From contig CM067549.1 in the NCBI GenBank assembly GCA_034509755.1, positions 30,214,001-30,278,000 on the forward strand: a stretch of 64,000 bases of DNA. Direction: 5' to 3'. Both the position numbers and the translations under genes were made by a program. This stretch comes from Anisodus tanguticus. Its lineage: Eukaryota; Streptophyta; Magnoliopsida; Solanales; Solanaceae. Positions 1-11,675 of the stretch are shown one piece after another; positions within the stretch are counted from its first letter, which is position 1, and every line of letters starts with the position of its first letter. The notes beneath the pieces were generated by a model. The model saw only the letters and a list, made by a program, of their open reading frames with translations, was not told where the DNA came from and did not search any database.

Positions 1-365
1 TGCGGACGGAAAAGGAGAGGGGAAAGGAAAACACAAGTTAGAAGTTATCTATGCTTATCATATTTAAACACAAAATATTGCAAATAATTCACATATATAT
101 CACGGTATTAATAGGAACACATACTGATTAAAAGAAATATCATAAAGCCCAAGCAAATAAAATCAAAGAAGGCAACAACACAGTCGAATTAGAACAACTA
201 GGATACAATAATTGGGCCTAGCCCATCTAAGCCAGCAGCAGCAATGTAAAAGAGAAACGAAACAGAACTGGTGGGCCTAGCCCAGTTAAAGCCAGTGACT
301 AGAGAGGCATCGTGGGAAGGCAGAAAATGGGTTGAGCCCAGAACTCCCACAACTTGGTTATCCTA

Positions 366-450
366 GTGATATACACAAGGATATACCTTCCTTGTATACG
401 TGATATACTGGGTATACATGATGTACATGTTGTATATACCTGTATATATT
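366..450. repeat. Cluster of GTATAC/ATATAC palindromes
   Basis: About 85 bases packed with GTATAC, GATATAC and TGTACA palindromic hexamers. The same cluster is kept at the same place in the second LTR copy (42129-42214), so it is a feature of the LTR rather than a local accident. Confidence 0.6.
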
Positions 451-1938
451 CACTACATGCCTTCTACCCCCACATATAAAAATAAAAAAAAATGATCAAA
501 GGCAACTGCCAATACACATGCTTGACTTGTTTATATCAGTTAGCCTAACACTTTGTTAAACAAATATATTCAGGACAAATCAGTTTAAGTAAGCAATTAT
601 ATAGCAAACATGTTAAGAATACTTCCAGTTGCTAACATGGCTCTTCTTTTTAGACTACATGCTTAAGGGATAACATGATACTAGATAGATTCCAAACATT
701 GTGATTCAACATCATACATGAGGCATGATAGGTTCCTATTTAATCAATCCTAAGTGTATACTTAGTCCTTTTAATAGTCTAGTCCTTAAGAGGGTTCATT
801 AGGATTCACAGTACAAGGCAATCTCAATGAAAAAACAGTTAGACCAACCAGGTAAGTTCATACAGGTTATCGTAGTTGTTGGTTAGGACTTCATCATCAA
901 CACAGATAACATTGTACAATAAAGACATGCAATTAGCTCATTTTTAATAGCAGTTCTCAGATTTTCTTAAGACCTAGTCATGTAAGTAGAAACAAACATG
1001 TACAACACGTGGAGGAAGAACAAGTTAACAAGACTAAACCAAAGACTTTTCAACATCTAGTATTAATATTTAAGGCATCATGCTTATCACAGGATCAAAA
1101 TAGGTAGACACAGGACAAAAGAGGTAGACTCAGACCAACACAAATAGTTCACAGTAACCCTTTTGCCTAACCTTGTAGGTGAACAGTCATGGTTCAAGCT
1201 AATCCCCATTCTAGGAAGATGCACATTAAGACATTTATCACATCATTTTATCAAGTATGGCATTTTTATTTTTATTACGAGAAACAAACCAAAACATAGG
1301 CTAATCAAGACTTGTCATTTAGCATGTAGCTTTAGGCGACCTAACATTAAATAAGTATTCGACTAGGTAGTCTGTACTAATCCAACACTTTCAACCTAGA
1401 CATGCATAAATATGCAGACAAGAGACCCCACATGCCATCGTAATACAATTAGGAATCATTTTTTAAGCTTCTAAGGCTTCAATATTTATTAACACAAACT
1501 AGAAAATCACTTGACCAGGACTCAAATCCATAGAAATAGGGATATGACATGGTTATGTAATGCTATGTCTAACATATGTTAGTAAAGACATGAAACAAAG
1601 CATACATAAGTATAATAAAGCCACAATAAATAATACAAGTGATTATTTTACTCAAACTATAAACAAGGACCTTAAGATGGATCTGGACAACTCACATAGA
1701 AACTAAATATGTTGTTATATCATGGTTTAGAACAAGACATGCATAACTGAACCCAAACAAAGACATAGATGAAAGTATACAAACTTTCATGCTACAAAAA
1801 TTAGGATAACATGTCTTGAGAAACATTTTGACTTGGACTAAGTTCACACTCAATAGGAACAAGCATAAACTAGACATGGAATGAATCAAAACAAACTTGG
1901 AAGCCTATTGTTCTGATTCCAAACATAAAAACTCCTTA

Positions 1939-1943
1939 AAAGG
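1939..1943. repeat. Target site duplication AAAGG, left copy
   Basis: AAAGG lies directly before the left LTR of the copia element and again directly after its right LTR (10668-10672). The uninterrupted homologue near 43714-43721 reads CTTAAAAGGCACATAG, which is the expected empty site. Confidence 0.95.
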
Positions 1944-2278
1944 TGAAAGGAATTGTTGGTTACAAAGCATATAAGTAAGGCACAACAGAAGTTTAAAATC
2001 TTTGATTCTTACTTACCCCAACAATAATTCTGATATGATTATACAACAATGGAACTTGTAATATAAAACATATACTTACAAGTTGGAAAATCTGGAGTCT
2101 TTTTCTACTGTTAGGTGCACACACGATTGCCCTTCCAATTGCAAGCTCCAAGCTTTAATGTACTCCTCCTTCGGAAAGCTAGGAAATCCGGCAGAGGTTC
2201 GAGAGAGTATTTTATTCTTAAGTCTCTAAGGCTTAGAAAGTTATTCTGAAAATTGGTATGGAATAATGAAAGTGAATG

Positions 2279-2290
2279 CCTCTATTTATA
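2279..2290 (-). promoter_or_regulatory. TATA box of copia LTR
   Basis: On the minus strand this reads TATAAATAGAGG, a very good plant TATA box in the orientation of the element. It is identical in the other LTR at 9457-9468. Confidence 0.8.
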
Positions 2291-2344
2291 GTTGAAAAAT
2301 AGGTCAAAAACTGGATTAGGGTTTGACCTTAGGCTTGGCCCAAA

Positions 2345-2405
2345 ATCGACGCAGAGGCACCACGACCCTAGGGTATGGGCGCCGCGGCGCTCGACGTGCA
2401 ATTGC
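2345..2405 (-). promoter_or_regulatory. GC-rich palindromic island upstream of copia TATA
   Basis: In an otherwise AT-rich LTR this 60-base block contains CCTAGGG, GGGCGCCGCGGCGC and TCGACGTGCA. It lies about 55-115 bases upstream of the TATA box in the direction of transcription. Its motifs recur in the element leader (8462-8760). The right LTR counterpart is about 9525-9585. Confidence 0.6.
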
Positions 2406-3317
2406 ACTATCTCGATTTAATTTCCGTGCATTCTTAATTAAATCCAAAATCCAATTTTGACTTAATTAATGTAATCATTATTCATTTAAATGTCTCGATT
2501 CCAAATCGAACATTTTAATTACTCTCTCAATACATCCTTAGATCGAAACGGACAATCGACATAGTGTGACCCTACATGCTTTCTCATATTGACATTAATA
2601 AAATTAAGGTCTACGCGGAACTCCTAGACGGGCCCAGAAGACGAACTAAATATGTGAAGTACGTTTACGCGAATCCAGTAAACTTAACTTTTATGTGGTA
2701 AGATAAAATCATTTCATTCACGACACACCCGATCAAGCTTAGGATTTGTCAAGTGTCTATCCAAGTGGCTTAATCATTGTATCTCATCTATATTAGTCGA
2801 CGACTAGACCATATTCTAAATTTGTCTATTGCGTTGGCCAACGACTTAGTTAACCTAATATCACTGAGAATCCGAGTGTTCTCTCGAACATACATTCGAG
2901 GAATGAATCCTAATCTTGGCTCAACTACCACCTTCAATCCACATCGTAATGTACCCAATACAAGCCGTATCTCAACCTACAAGGCATTTGAGCTTAGGAT
3001 GGGATCAAAGTACATTACTTTCTAGATAAGGCGCGTATTGACCTCAAGTCTAAGGACTTCTATCTCCCACACGCCGATCATACGTTAGACAAGTATAACA
3101 AACAGTATATCAGCAGGGTATACCAATACTTTCAAAGTATCTATGTGTCCATCACGAGTAACCATTACTCGTAGCAAGTGAGACATACTACATCCTCTAA
3201 GTATGTGATGCAGACCACATGTCGACTTATCACACATCATCGATATCCCATTCTCGATAATCATTAGTCGAGGCTATTTTAAGAGTTACGCTCTATCATA
3301 AAATATCTCACTCTATT

Positions 3318-3381
3318 ACAAACAATCAAATAATAATTACAAACAATCAAATAATAATTACAAACAATTCAAATAATAATA
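3318..3381. repeat. Three 21-22 base tandem units private to left LTR
   Basis: Units of ACAAACAATCAAATAATAAT at 3318-3338, 3339-3359 and 3360-3381. The right LTR has only the single ancestral unit that both LTRs share further along (left copy near 3421). The expansion therefore arose after insertion. Confidence 0.85.
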
Positions 3382-3549
3382 ACAAACGTAAGCTCAAGGG
3401 ATGCACATTAATGAATAATTACAAACAATCAAATAATAATTCAATAATTGCAGATGCCAAAATATTAATCTCCATTAATAATAATATGAATGTGTATAAA
3501 GTACATTTGTCCTAATACAGATTGTCTCTAGGACATAAATATACTTTCA

Positions 3550-3560
3550 ATCTCCCACTT
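3550..3560 (-). other. Copia polypurine tract
   Basis: On the minus strand AAGTGGGAGAT abuts the U3 start of the left LTR. It is the plus-strand primer site expected for this class, and it immediately follows the pol stop codon at 3564-3566. Confidence 0.85.
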
Positions 3561-3563
3561 GGC

Positions 3564-4861
3564 CTAGAGCCAATCTCCAACATATCTAATTCCCATATTC
3601 TCAAAATGACCATTATGCTTGACTAAGCTTAATGGTTTAGTAAATGGGTCAGCTAGATTATCGTCTGTGGGAACATAGTCTAATCTAATCTCTTCAGTCT
3701 CCACCATCTCCCTGAGTATGTGGTACTTCCTTGGTACATGCTTGTTTCTATTGGTTGATCTTGGTTCCTTAGCTTGCGCAATCGCACCAGTGTTGTCGCA
3801 ATAAACCGTGATTGGACAAGTGGCACTTAGAACAACCCCTAGTTCCTTCAGGAACTCAGATATCGCGACAGCTTCTTTACCAGCTTTCGATCTAGCAATG
3901 TACTCAGCTTCTGTTGTTGAGTCAGCAGTTGTAGCTTATTTGGAACTTTTCCAGCTTACTGCTCCACCATTGAAAATGTATGTGTAACTTGATTGAGATT
4001 TGTAGTCATCAACATCTGTCTGGAAGCTAGTATCAGTGTACCTAGTACATACCAGCTTCTCTTGTCCACCATAGACTAAGAAATATTCTTTAGTTCGTCT
4101 AAGATACTTAAGAATACTCTTGACTGCTTTCCAGTGTTCTTCCCTAGGATTCTGCTGGAACTTGCAAGTCATACTAAGTGCAAAGGCCACATCTGGCCTA
4201 GTACAGGTCATGGCATACATGATCGATCCTATAGCCGAAACATATGTGATCCTTTTTATGTGTTAGGTCTATCTCTATAGATCCTAATCCCCAGAATGTA
4301 GTAGGCTTCACCTAAATCCTTCATCATGAAGGTACTGGACAACCACTCTGTGACTGACTGCAGGAGAGTCTTATTGTCTTCCATTATTAATATGCCATCT
4401 ACATATATGATAATGAAGGCAATACTCCCACAATTGCGTTTACTATAAACACATGGATCCTCTTTGCTTCTTACGAAATCAAATGTCTTGATAGCCTTGT
4501 CAAATCAAATGTTCCAACTCCTTGAGGCTTGCTTAAGCCCATAAATGGACTTTTGTAGCTTGCATACAACATTTGGTTTGGACTCAATTGAAAAACCCTC
4601 AGGTTATTTCATATACACTTCCTCAACTAGATTACCATTGAGGAAAGCAGTCTTAACGTCCATCTGCCAAATGTCATAGTCATAATATGCAGCTATTGCA
4701 AGAAAAATCCGAATGGACTTAATCTTAGCAACATGTGAAAAGGTTTCATCATAATCGACCCCAGACCGTTGATTATAACCTTTAGCCACCAGTCTTGCTT
4801 TATAGGTCTGTACCTTGCTATATGCATCAATCTTCTTCTTGAAGACCTATTTGCATCATAT
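3564..4861 (-). pseudogene. pol: Copia reverse transcriptase and RNase H, decayed
   Basis: Reverse transcriptase remnant with the copia core MDVKTAFLNG near 4633-4666, followed by RNase H with ADSTTEAEYIA near 3895-3933 and the usual C-terminal block ending at a TAG (3564-3566). RT copies element RNA to DNA and RNase H removes the template. The catalytic YVDD motif reads YVDG (4394-4405): the second aspartate is lost, which should abolish polymerisation. In-frame stops occur after EVYMK (about 4601), in the finger region and before ATTADSTTEAEY (about 3937). A frameshift near 4860 separates this part from the integrase frame. It is certainly a dead RT; the lineage call is less sure. Confidence 0.95.
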
Positions 4862-6585
4862 GGGTCTAACCCTGTTGGCAAATCAACCAAGTTCCAAACT
4901 TGATTCATGTACATCGAGTTCATCTCAGATTTCATGGCTTCTTGCCATCTCTGTGAATCAATGTCTATCATAGCTTCACTGTAGGTTGTAGGTTGATCGT
5001 CATCAGGAATATCTATCTCATTGTGTGTTTCAACAAGGAAATTAAGTCTTTCAGGTGGACGATGAGCCCTAGTTGTCCTACAGAGTTGAGTATTCTGCAT
5101 TTCAGTGTTTGTTGCATTATGATTGTGAGAAGGTATTTGTGTGTTGGACAATCCATCACCTTGAGAGTTTTCAGGAATGTCATTTTCATGTATTTCCTTA
5201 ATGAGATGATGTACAACCATTGCATCATCTTCCATTGGTTGTGTATGAGAGCCTTGCATTTCTGCACTATCTCTCACAACACTCCCACTGGCTGAAGGGC
5301 GTACTCTAAGTACCCAATCTTCACCAGATACTCCCACTGAATCCTTATTTAGGTCATTCAACAAGGGTTCATTTTCTGTGTTATCTTGTGGTTCTTGAAT
5401 TTCTTCAAGTTCTATCTCTATGCAGCTATGTTCCTTGTAGACATATTCTTCTTCAAGGAAAGTTGCGTTCCTGAAAACAATGACCTTATGTTCTCCAGGA
5501 AGATAGAAGTAGTATCCCTTAGTTTTCTTTGGATACCCCATGAAGTAACATTTCTCACTTTTAGATTCCAACTTATCAGTGAGCATCTTCTTAACATATG
5601 CAGGGCACCCCCAGGGTCTCATAAGCTTAAGAGCTGGCTTCTTGCCACACCATATTTGATAGGGTATCTTTTCTACTGACTTGGAAGGAACTCTGTTCAG
5701 AATGTATATAGAGGTTTGTATAGCATGTCCCCAAAGGTATGTCGGTAGAGCTGAGGAGCTCATCATAGATTGAACCATATCTAATAAGGTTCGGTTTCTC
5801 CTTTCGGCAACACCGTTCATTTGTGGCATTCTTGGAGGTGTCCATTCAGATTGGACTCCATGTAGCTTTAAGTAATCTAGAAAATCCTTGCTTAAGTACT
5901 CACCTCCTCGATCCGATCGAAGGGTCTTGATACTTGTTGCAAGTTGCTTCTCTACTTCCGACTTGTACTCCTTGAACTTCTCAAAAGCCTCAAATTTGTG
6001 TCTCATAAGATACACATACCCATACCTTGTGAAGTCGTCAGTAAAAGTGATGAAGTATGGGAAGCCTCCTTTAGCTTGAGTCGAGAATAACCCACATACA
6101 TCAGTATGGACCAACTCAAGAACCTCATTGGCTCGCACACCTTTCCCAGAAAGTGGTTTATTGGTCATCTTTCCTCTCAAGCAAGATTCACAGTTACCAT
6201 AAGACTCCAAGTCAAATGGTTCGAGGTAGTCTAACTTCCTCAATCTAGCTATCCTTGATTCGTTGATATGACCAAGTCTGCAGTGCCATAGGTAGGTAGA
6301 GTTTCTATTACTTGTCTTGGCTCGTTTATTTTGTACATTGAAAATCTCTCGACTACAGTTCAGTGTATATAATCCATCCACAAGAGGAGTAGTTTCATTT
6401 ATAACATTATTAAAAGAAAGTTCGTGACTGCCATTATAAATATACGAGGAAAAGCCCTCCATGTCCAACACTGGGATAGAAATAATATTCCTCGTTAATG
6501 AGGGAATATAAAAACAATCATTCAACACTAAATAATAGCCGAAAGGTAAATTTAATCTATAAGTCCCTACGCGCTCAGCATCCAC
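4862..6585 (-). pseudogene. pol: Copia integrase with start of RT domain
   Basis: A long open stretch. Counting from the first Met at 6585, residues 1-95 are the end of the protease-integrase linker, and the zinc-binding HHCC is H101, H106, C132, C135. The catalytic triad is D162, D225 and E261, which is exactly DD35E. Integrase joins the cDNA to host DNA in the nucleus. An acidic, low-complexity linker follows, and the first segment of the RT domain starts near residue 533 (TTYSEAM). Near residue 575 the frame is lost and true RT continues in another frame. This is the best-preserved gene of the element. The start is not a real one: gag, protease and integrase were one polyprotein. Confidence 0.95.
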
Positions 6586-7588
6586 TCATGCTCCATTTCC
6601 AATGCGTAGGTCTACCTCTCTCGGTCCAACCTTCCTGTTATCAGTTAGCCCCTGCACATTTGTACAAATATGTGAGCCACAAGCGGTATCCAATACCCAG
6701 GAATGAGAGTTGTTTATAGACATATTTATTTCAATGACGTACATACCTTGTCCACCAAAGGCAGGAGCACATGGTGCTTTTCCTCATCCTGGTGCCGTGC
6801 AGTCCTTTTTCCAATGCACCTTCCTATGACAGTTGAGGCATTCATCCTTAGCCGCGTTCACCTTCTTCTTCACAGCTCCCCTGGGCTTCATAGCTGCGGG
6901 CGCAATGATTGCCTTGCCCTTCTTCTGCCAATCCTTGCCTTTCGGCTTGGGTCGACTAGAAGAGCTCACCATGAGCACAGCTTTGCCTTTGGAAATGGAC
7001 GACTCAAAGGTCTTGAGCATATTGTGCAGCTCCGGCAAAGTCGCCTTCGTTCCATTCATGTTGAAGTTCACTATGAAGTTCTCAAAGGAATGAGGGAAAG
7101 AGTTTAGGATGAGAGTGGTATCGACATTCTTTTCAAGCTTCGTTCCAATTGAAGCAAGCCTCTATCAGCTCTATCATATTTAGCACATGCTACGAGACCG
7201 AGCCTCCTTCATTGAGCTTACACTTGAAGAGTTCTATTAGCAACTCATATTCCATTGTCTGGGACTGAGAGTCATAGAGGCTCTTTAGGTGTTCGAGCAT
7301 CTTATTGGGGCCCATGTTCTCATGTTGTCTCTAAAGTTCCATAGACATGGAAGACAGCATTACGCATTGTGCCGAAGTGGCATCATCTAGATGTTTCTGG
7401 TAAGCATCTTTGTCAAAGGAGGCATATTCTTCAGAATCTGTCGCAGGGACTGTTGGGAACACTGTGTCCAACACGTATTCATTTTTCTCCTGTCTCAATA
7501 ATATTCACAAATTCCTTAACCAGACAAGGTAGTTCGGTCCAGTAAGTTTATTCATCTCAATCAACATTTTCAACGACAAGCTCGACAT
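6586..7588 (-). pseudogene. gag: Copia gag and aspartic protease, decayed
   Basis: Gag can be followed from a Met at 7588 (MSSLSLKMLIEMNKL) through the conserved central region (about 7100-7450). It ends with one zinc knuckle, CLNCHRKVHWKKDC (CX2CX4HX4C), near 6793-6834, which packages RNA. The protease region follows with WVLDTACGSHIC near 6665-6705, holding the catalytic aspartate. Several in-frame stops (after RNL, after SMEL, after GGSVS, after CTAPG) and at least one frameshift near 7145 break it. The length is normal for a copia gag. The start is chosen because it is the first Met of the conserved frame downstream of the leader. Confidence 0.85.
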
Positions 7589-9108
7589 CTTTTATAATCT
7601 GAAGAATTAGATAGACCGGAAATCAAACTCAAAATCTATTTCCTATTATACACATTCATTTAGGCTAATCAACAAGGCCTTTTGTTTAATTAGCTCCCAC
7701 TATTTTAACATACTTCTACGACCCCATGGTAGAATACAAACCTATATTAATTGAGGTCATAATGGGCTAAGATCCAAGCCTATGCTATCTCCGCATTTGC
7801 TTTGGCTGATAACTCAATAACATATCTTAGTAGGTTCTAAACCGATTGCAAAACTTTATTTGCAACTCTTGGTTGATCAAATTATTACATTTAATCTTGC
7901 GTCCTTAGATTAGTCAGACACTTTGGCGCCAAGATTTGTCTAAGCAAGTCAACCCCATTTGCTTTGTGAGCAAACACTTTGGTGTAAATACCCACAAAAG
8001 TTTATCATTTGCTTTTACGTTAAAACACATCTATCAAAGAGTCTGGGTCCTCGTAGACTTAGAGCAAATGCTTTGGCATAAATACTCATATCACCGAAGA
8101 GGATTTTGCACTTAATTTAGACTTGTATTTAAAGTTTTGGGGAACATTTTAATTCAGGGTTCTAACCAGGATCAACACTTTAATGCCACATCCAATATGA
8201 CATCTTAACATCATGCAAAACTAATAACACATATAGTTTTGGGAACCGTCAACCCAATATGCATGATAGAAGAAGGTTTAATCAAACACTGGGTGCCGCC
8301 TGCCCATACAGTTATAACGGACACTATTCTAGAAATGTGAATGACAATATTTTGACATTTAGCACATAAACAGTATACTTATCAAATAATATACTGTATA
8401 ATAATAATCTTGGGTTAAACATTCTGAACTCTGAATTTTTTTATTTTTTTTGTTTCTGGACAGGTGGACTGTGACGCTATTGATCAGCGTCGCGGCGCCA
8501 CTGACGCAGTAGCCTTTAGGCTTTTGGAAATTTGCATTAGCGTCGCGGCGCTGCAGAGGCAGAAACATTTCTGCTTCTGCAAATGCATTAGCACCGCGGC
8601 GCTCCACCATGGAGCCGCGACACCTATTGTCCAGTGAGTTCATATTTTCAAAATGACGTATCAGCGCCGTGGCACTCCACCATGGAGCCACGGAGCCGCC
8701 TTGAAACCCTAGCCAGCGCCACGATGCCCTATCATAGGGCCGCAGCGCCAACGTCCTGACAAACATTTTTGTGTTGATTTTAAAAAATCATTCAACCCCT
8801 AAATCCAATTTAGGGATCAATTAACAGGTCCTTAATCATCACCCACCATTATCAATAACGCCCATTCGATCATCATCCATTCTTAGTTGTGCACCGTGCA
8901 ATGAGCCGGACAACGCACTTTGGCTTAGTTTGAGTTAGATGGGAATGACTTCCTCGAGTTAGCGTAGGAGATAACTTAGGGTAATATCAAAAGGTCAACA
9001 TTTATTCAAGATACGTAGTATTTGAAGAAACCTCATTTTAATCCAATTTTACGTTCAACCCATATTATTATTTTATTCAATTGTTATATAACCATTAAAC
9101 CAGCCTGA
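7589..9108 (-). other. Copia 5' leader, non-coding
   Basis: About 1.5 kb between primer site and gag with no credible reading frame. It contains three loose copies of a CACTTTGGYRYAAATAC-like phrase near 7920, 7975 and 8075 and the GC-rich repeat block at 8462-8760. A leader this long probably holds packaging and translation-control structure, which I infer only. Confidence 0.6.
8462..8760 (-). repeat. Five degenerate GC-rich palindromic repeats in leader
   Basis: About five copies of a phrase built on AGCGYCGCGGCGC plus CTCCACCATGGAGCC, spaced roughly 50-70 bases apart, in DNA that is otherwise about two-thirds A+T. Each copy can fold into a short hairpin. Motifs overlap with the LTR islands at 2345-2405 and about 9525-9585. 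An open frame through this block is a by-product of the high GC. Confidence 0.7.
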
Positions 9109-9120
9109 GCTCTGATACTA
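9109..9120 (-). other. Copia primer binding site (initiator Met tRNA)
   Basis: On the minus strand TAGTATCAGAGC follows the LTR after one base. It differs by one base from the plant iMet primer site TGGTATCAGAGC. Confidence 0.9.
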
Positions 9121-9121
9121 C

Positions 9122-10667
9122 TGAAAGGAATTGTTGGGTACAAAGCATATAAGTAAGGCACATCGGAAGTTTAAAATCTTTGATTCTTACTTACCTCAAC
9201 AACAATTCTGGTATGGTTATAAAACAATGGAACTTGTAATATAAAACATATACTTACAAGTTGGAAAATCTGGAGTCTTTTTCTACTGTTAGGTGCACAT
9301 GCGATTGCCCTTCCAATTGCAAGCTCCAAGCTTCAATGTACTCCTCATTCGGAAAGCTAGGAAATCCGGCAGAGGTTCGAGAGAGTATTTTATTCTTAAG
9401 TCTCTAAGGCTTAGAAAGTTATTCTGAAAATTGGTATGGAATAATGAAAGTGAATGCCTCTATTTATAGTTGAAAATTAGGTCAAAAACTGGATTAGGGT
9501 TTGACCTTGGGCCTGACCCAAAATCGACGCAGAGGCGCCGCGGACCTAGGGTATGGGCGCCGCGGCACTCGACGTGCACTTGCACTGTCTCGATTTAATT
9601 TTCGTGCATTCTTAATTAAATCCAAAATCCAATTTTGACTTAATTAATGTAATCATTATTCATTTAAATGTCTCGATTCCAAATCGAACATTTTAATTAC
9701 TCTCTCAATACATCCTTAGATCGAAACGGACAATCGACATAGTGTGACCCTACAATCCTTCTCATATTGACATTAATAAAATTAAGGTCTACGCGGAACT
9801 CCTAGACGGCGCCAGAAGACGAACTAAATATGTGAAGTACGTTTACGCTAGTCCAGTAAACTTAACTTTTATGTGGTAAGATAAAATTCTTTCATTCACG
9901 ACACACCCGATCAAGCTTAGGATTTTTCAAGTATCTATCCAAATGGCTTAATCATTGTATCTCATCTATATTAGTCGACGACTAGACCATATTCTAAATA
10001 TGTCTATTGCGTTGGCCAACGACTTAGTCAACCTAATATCACTGAGAATTCGAGTGTTCTCTCGAACATACATTCGAGGAATGAATCCTAATCTTGGCTC
10101 AACTACCACCTTCAATCCACATCGTAATGTACCCAATACAAGCCGTATCTCAACCTACAAGGCATTTGAGCTTAGGATGGGATCAAAGTACATTACTTTC
10201 TAGATAAGGCGCGTATTGACCTCAAGTCTAAGGACTTCTATCTCCCACACGCCGATCATACGTTAGACAAGTATAACAAACAGTATATTAGCAGGGTATA
10301 CCAATACTTCCAAAGTATCCATGTGTCCATCACGAGTAACCATTACTCGTAGCAAGTGAGACATACTACATCCTCTAAGGATGTGATGCAGACCACATGT
10401 CGACTTATCACACATCATCGATATCCCATTCTCGATGATCATTAGTCGAGACTATTTTAAGAGTTACGCTCTATCATAAATATATCTCACTCTATTAGTG
10501 ACAACGTAAGCTCAGTGGATGCACATTAATGAATAATTACAAACAATCAAATAATAATTCAATAATTGCAGATGCCAAAATATTAATCTCCATTAATAAT
10601 AATATGAATGTGTATAAAGTACATTTGTCCTAATACATATTGTCTCTAGGACATAAATATACTTTCA
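9122..10667 (-). repeat. Copia LTR (5' LTR in element orientation)
   Basis: Partner of 1944-3549, 1546 bases, same termini. It would drive transcription leftward into the leader and gag from the TATA box at 9457-9468. Confidence 0.95.
9457..9468 (-). promoter_or_regulatory. TATA box of the copia 5' LTR
   Basis: Minus-strand TATAAATAGAGG, unchanged from the other LTR. This is the copy that would start the genomic RNA. Confidence 0.8.
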
Positions 10668-10672
10668 AAAGG
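10668..10672. repeat. Target site duplication AAAGG, right copy
   Basis: Matches 1939-1943. The Ogre LTR sequence resumes directly after it. Confidence 0.95.
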
Positions 10673-11675
10673 CACATAGTTTGATAACATATAAACCATG
10701 CAGGCCTATTAATACTTAAAAGAGATTGACTGAGTTATTTAACAATCCTATTCTTAACCATTTATCATTGTGATATATAACATGTGAGCTAGAATAGATT
10801 TTTACTTCATTTTTAACTAATACTGACCTTAAACCTTGGTATACATGATTTGAAAACTTTAACCATTTCATTATCTCCAGATATCTACATACTTCAAATG
10901 GTGTTTATGAGTTAGAAATAACTTAACATAGGACTACATGAATCATTTAAAACAAACTTGAGGTATTTGTACTATTTCAAGATCCTATTTTAGAAGCGGA
11001 CTCGCATAAAATCAACCTTCAACTACCAGATGAGCAGACAAACAGGCTTATTTTAGATTTTGGGCATTTAAACATACAATATTACTATAATTTCTACACC
11101 TAAGTCCAACACTTATGTTTCTAAAGTAATAATATCAACTTAAGATCTATTACTCATCTTAATAAGTTATTATGACCATGCTTCCTAATGATTTAAACTC
11201 ATTCTTAAGCTAGCTGAACACACACAATTGATGAATACATACATATTCGAGTAAACTAACTAAAAAGGTTTATACTAGTTACGCAGAGATTATTTCATGC
11301 TTTCTTTAGACTTAAACAATCATTGTATTCAACTAAAATTAATATTTTACTTAGGTAAGCTCATATAACACACAAACACATTAGTAATCAAATAAATTAG
11401 CTAAAATTGTAAGAATATAAAAGGAAATGGGATTACCTCTCTTGGTGGAAGCCGAGGGTCAAGGTAAGGGCTTGAATCTTCAACTCGATAGCACTTGCAC
11501 ACATAAGAAAGGCAAAATCTTAAAACTAGAAGACCAATTTTGAGATTAAGGACTCCACCAAATGGCTTGGAATCCCCAATATACTCAAAATCAGTCAAAA
11601 TTTTATCAAGAACCACTCTAAAAATATAAAAGTTTGGGATTTTGAATTCTGGACCATTAACTATGAGAGGGTGGG
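10673..11675 (-). mobile_element. Ogre 3' LTR, second part, with leader exon-like end
   Basis: Continuation of 1-1943, matching 43720-44775. Near its right end (about 11430-11670) both copies keep the same transcribed-looking stretch on the minus strand, ending in AGAGAG followed by GTAATCCC. That looks like a 5' leader exon with a splice donor just downstream of the TATA box (now at 23643 because of later insertions). No coding sequence is seen. Confidence 0.6.

Larger units (their letters stand above)
1..1943 (-). mobile_element. Ogre 3' LTR, first visible part
   Basis: AT-rich sequence with no coding signal. It matches 41770-43720 nearly base for base with scattered substitutions, and the match resumes at 10673 after the copia element. 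I read it as the transcribed (R-U5) part of the 3' LTR of the minus-strand Ogre-type element whose genes lie at 26770-37110. The reasons are that the second copy sits on the other side of those genes, that the TATA box shared by both copies faces left, and that the order of the pieces fits two LTRs. The left end is outside the window. The LTR assignment is inference; the duplication itself is directly visible. Confidence 0.65.
1944..3549 (-). repeat. Copia LTR (3' LTR in element orientation)
   Basis: Starts TGAAAGGAATTG and ends ATACTTTCA on the plus strand, giving the inverted termini TGAAAG/CTTTCA. It is nearly identical to 9122-10667. It carries a TATA box facing left and a GC-rich block just upstream of it. 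It is about 60 bases longer than the other LTR because of a local 21-base tandem expansion at 3318-3381. Confidence 0.95.
1944..10667 (-). mobile_element. Ty1/copia retrotransposon, complete but inactive
   Basis: An 8.7 kb element in reverse orientation, bounded by TG...CA LTRs of 1606 and 1546 bases and a 5-base AAAGG duplication. Inside, read right to left, are a primer site complementary to initiator Met tRNA, a long leader, gag with a zinc knuckle, aspartic protease, HHCC plus DD35E integrase, reverse transcriptase and RNase H, then a purine tract next to the left LTR. The integrase-before-RT order makes it copia; the protein style suggests the Angela lineage or a close relative. Both LTRs align with roughly 48 substitutions over 1.54 kb (hand count, about 3%), so insertion is fairly recent. 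Stops, a frameshift and a mutated RT motif make it non-autonomous now. Confidence 0.95.

Noticed and set aside
2777..3025. 82-codon frame conserved at 9955-10203
   Set aside because: It is conserved only because both lie at the same place in the two copia LTRs, on the strand opposite to transcription. No domain is visible and the LTRs are only about 3% diverged.
6703..7107. 134-codon plus-strand frame opposite copia gag
   Set aside because: Shadow of the gag frame with its zinc knuckle on the other strand.
8359..8766. 135-codon minus-strand frame in the copia leader
   Set aside because: It is open because of the GC-rich repeats, has no family resemblance and lies before the real gag start.
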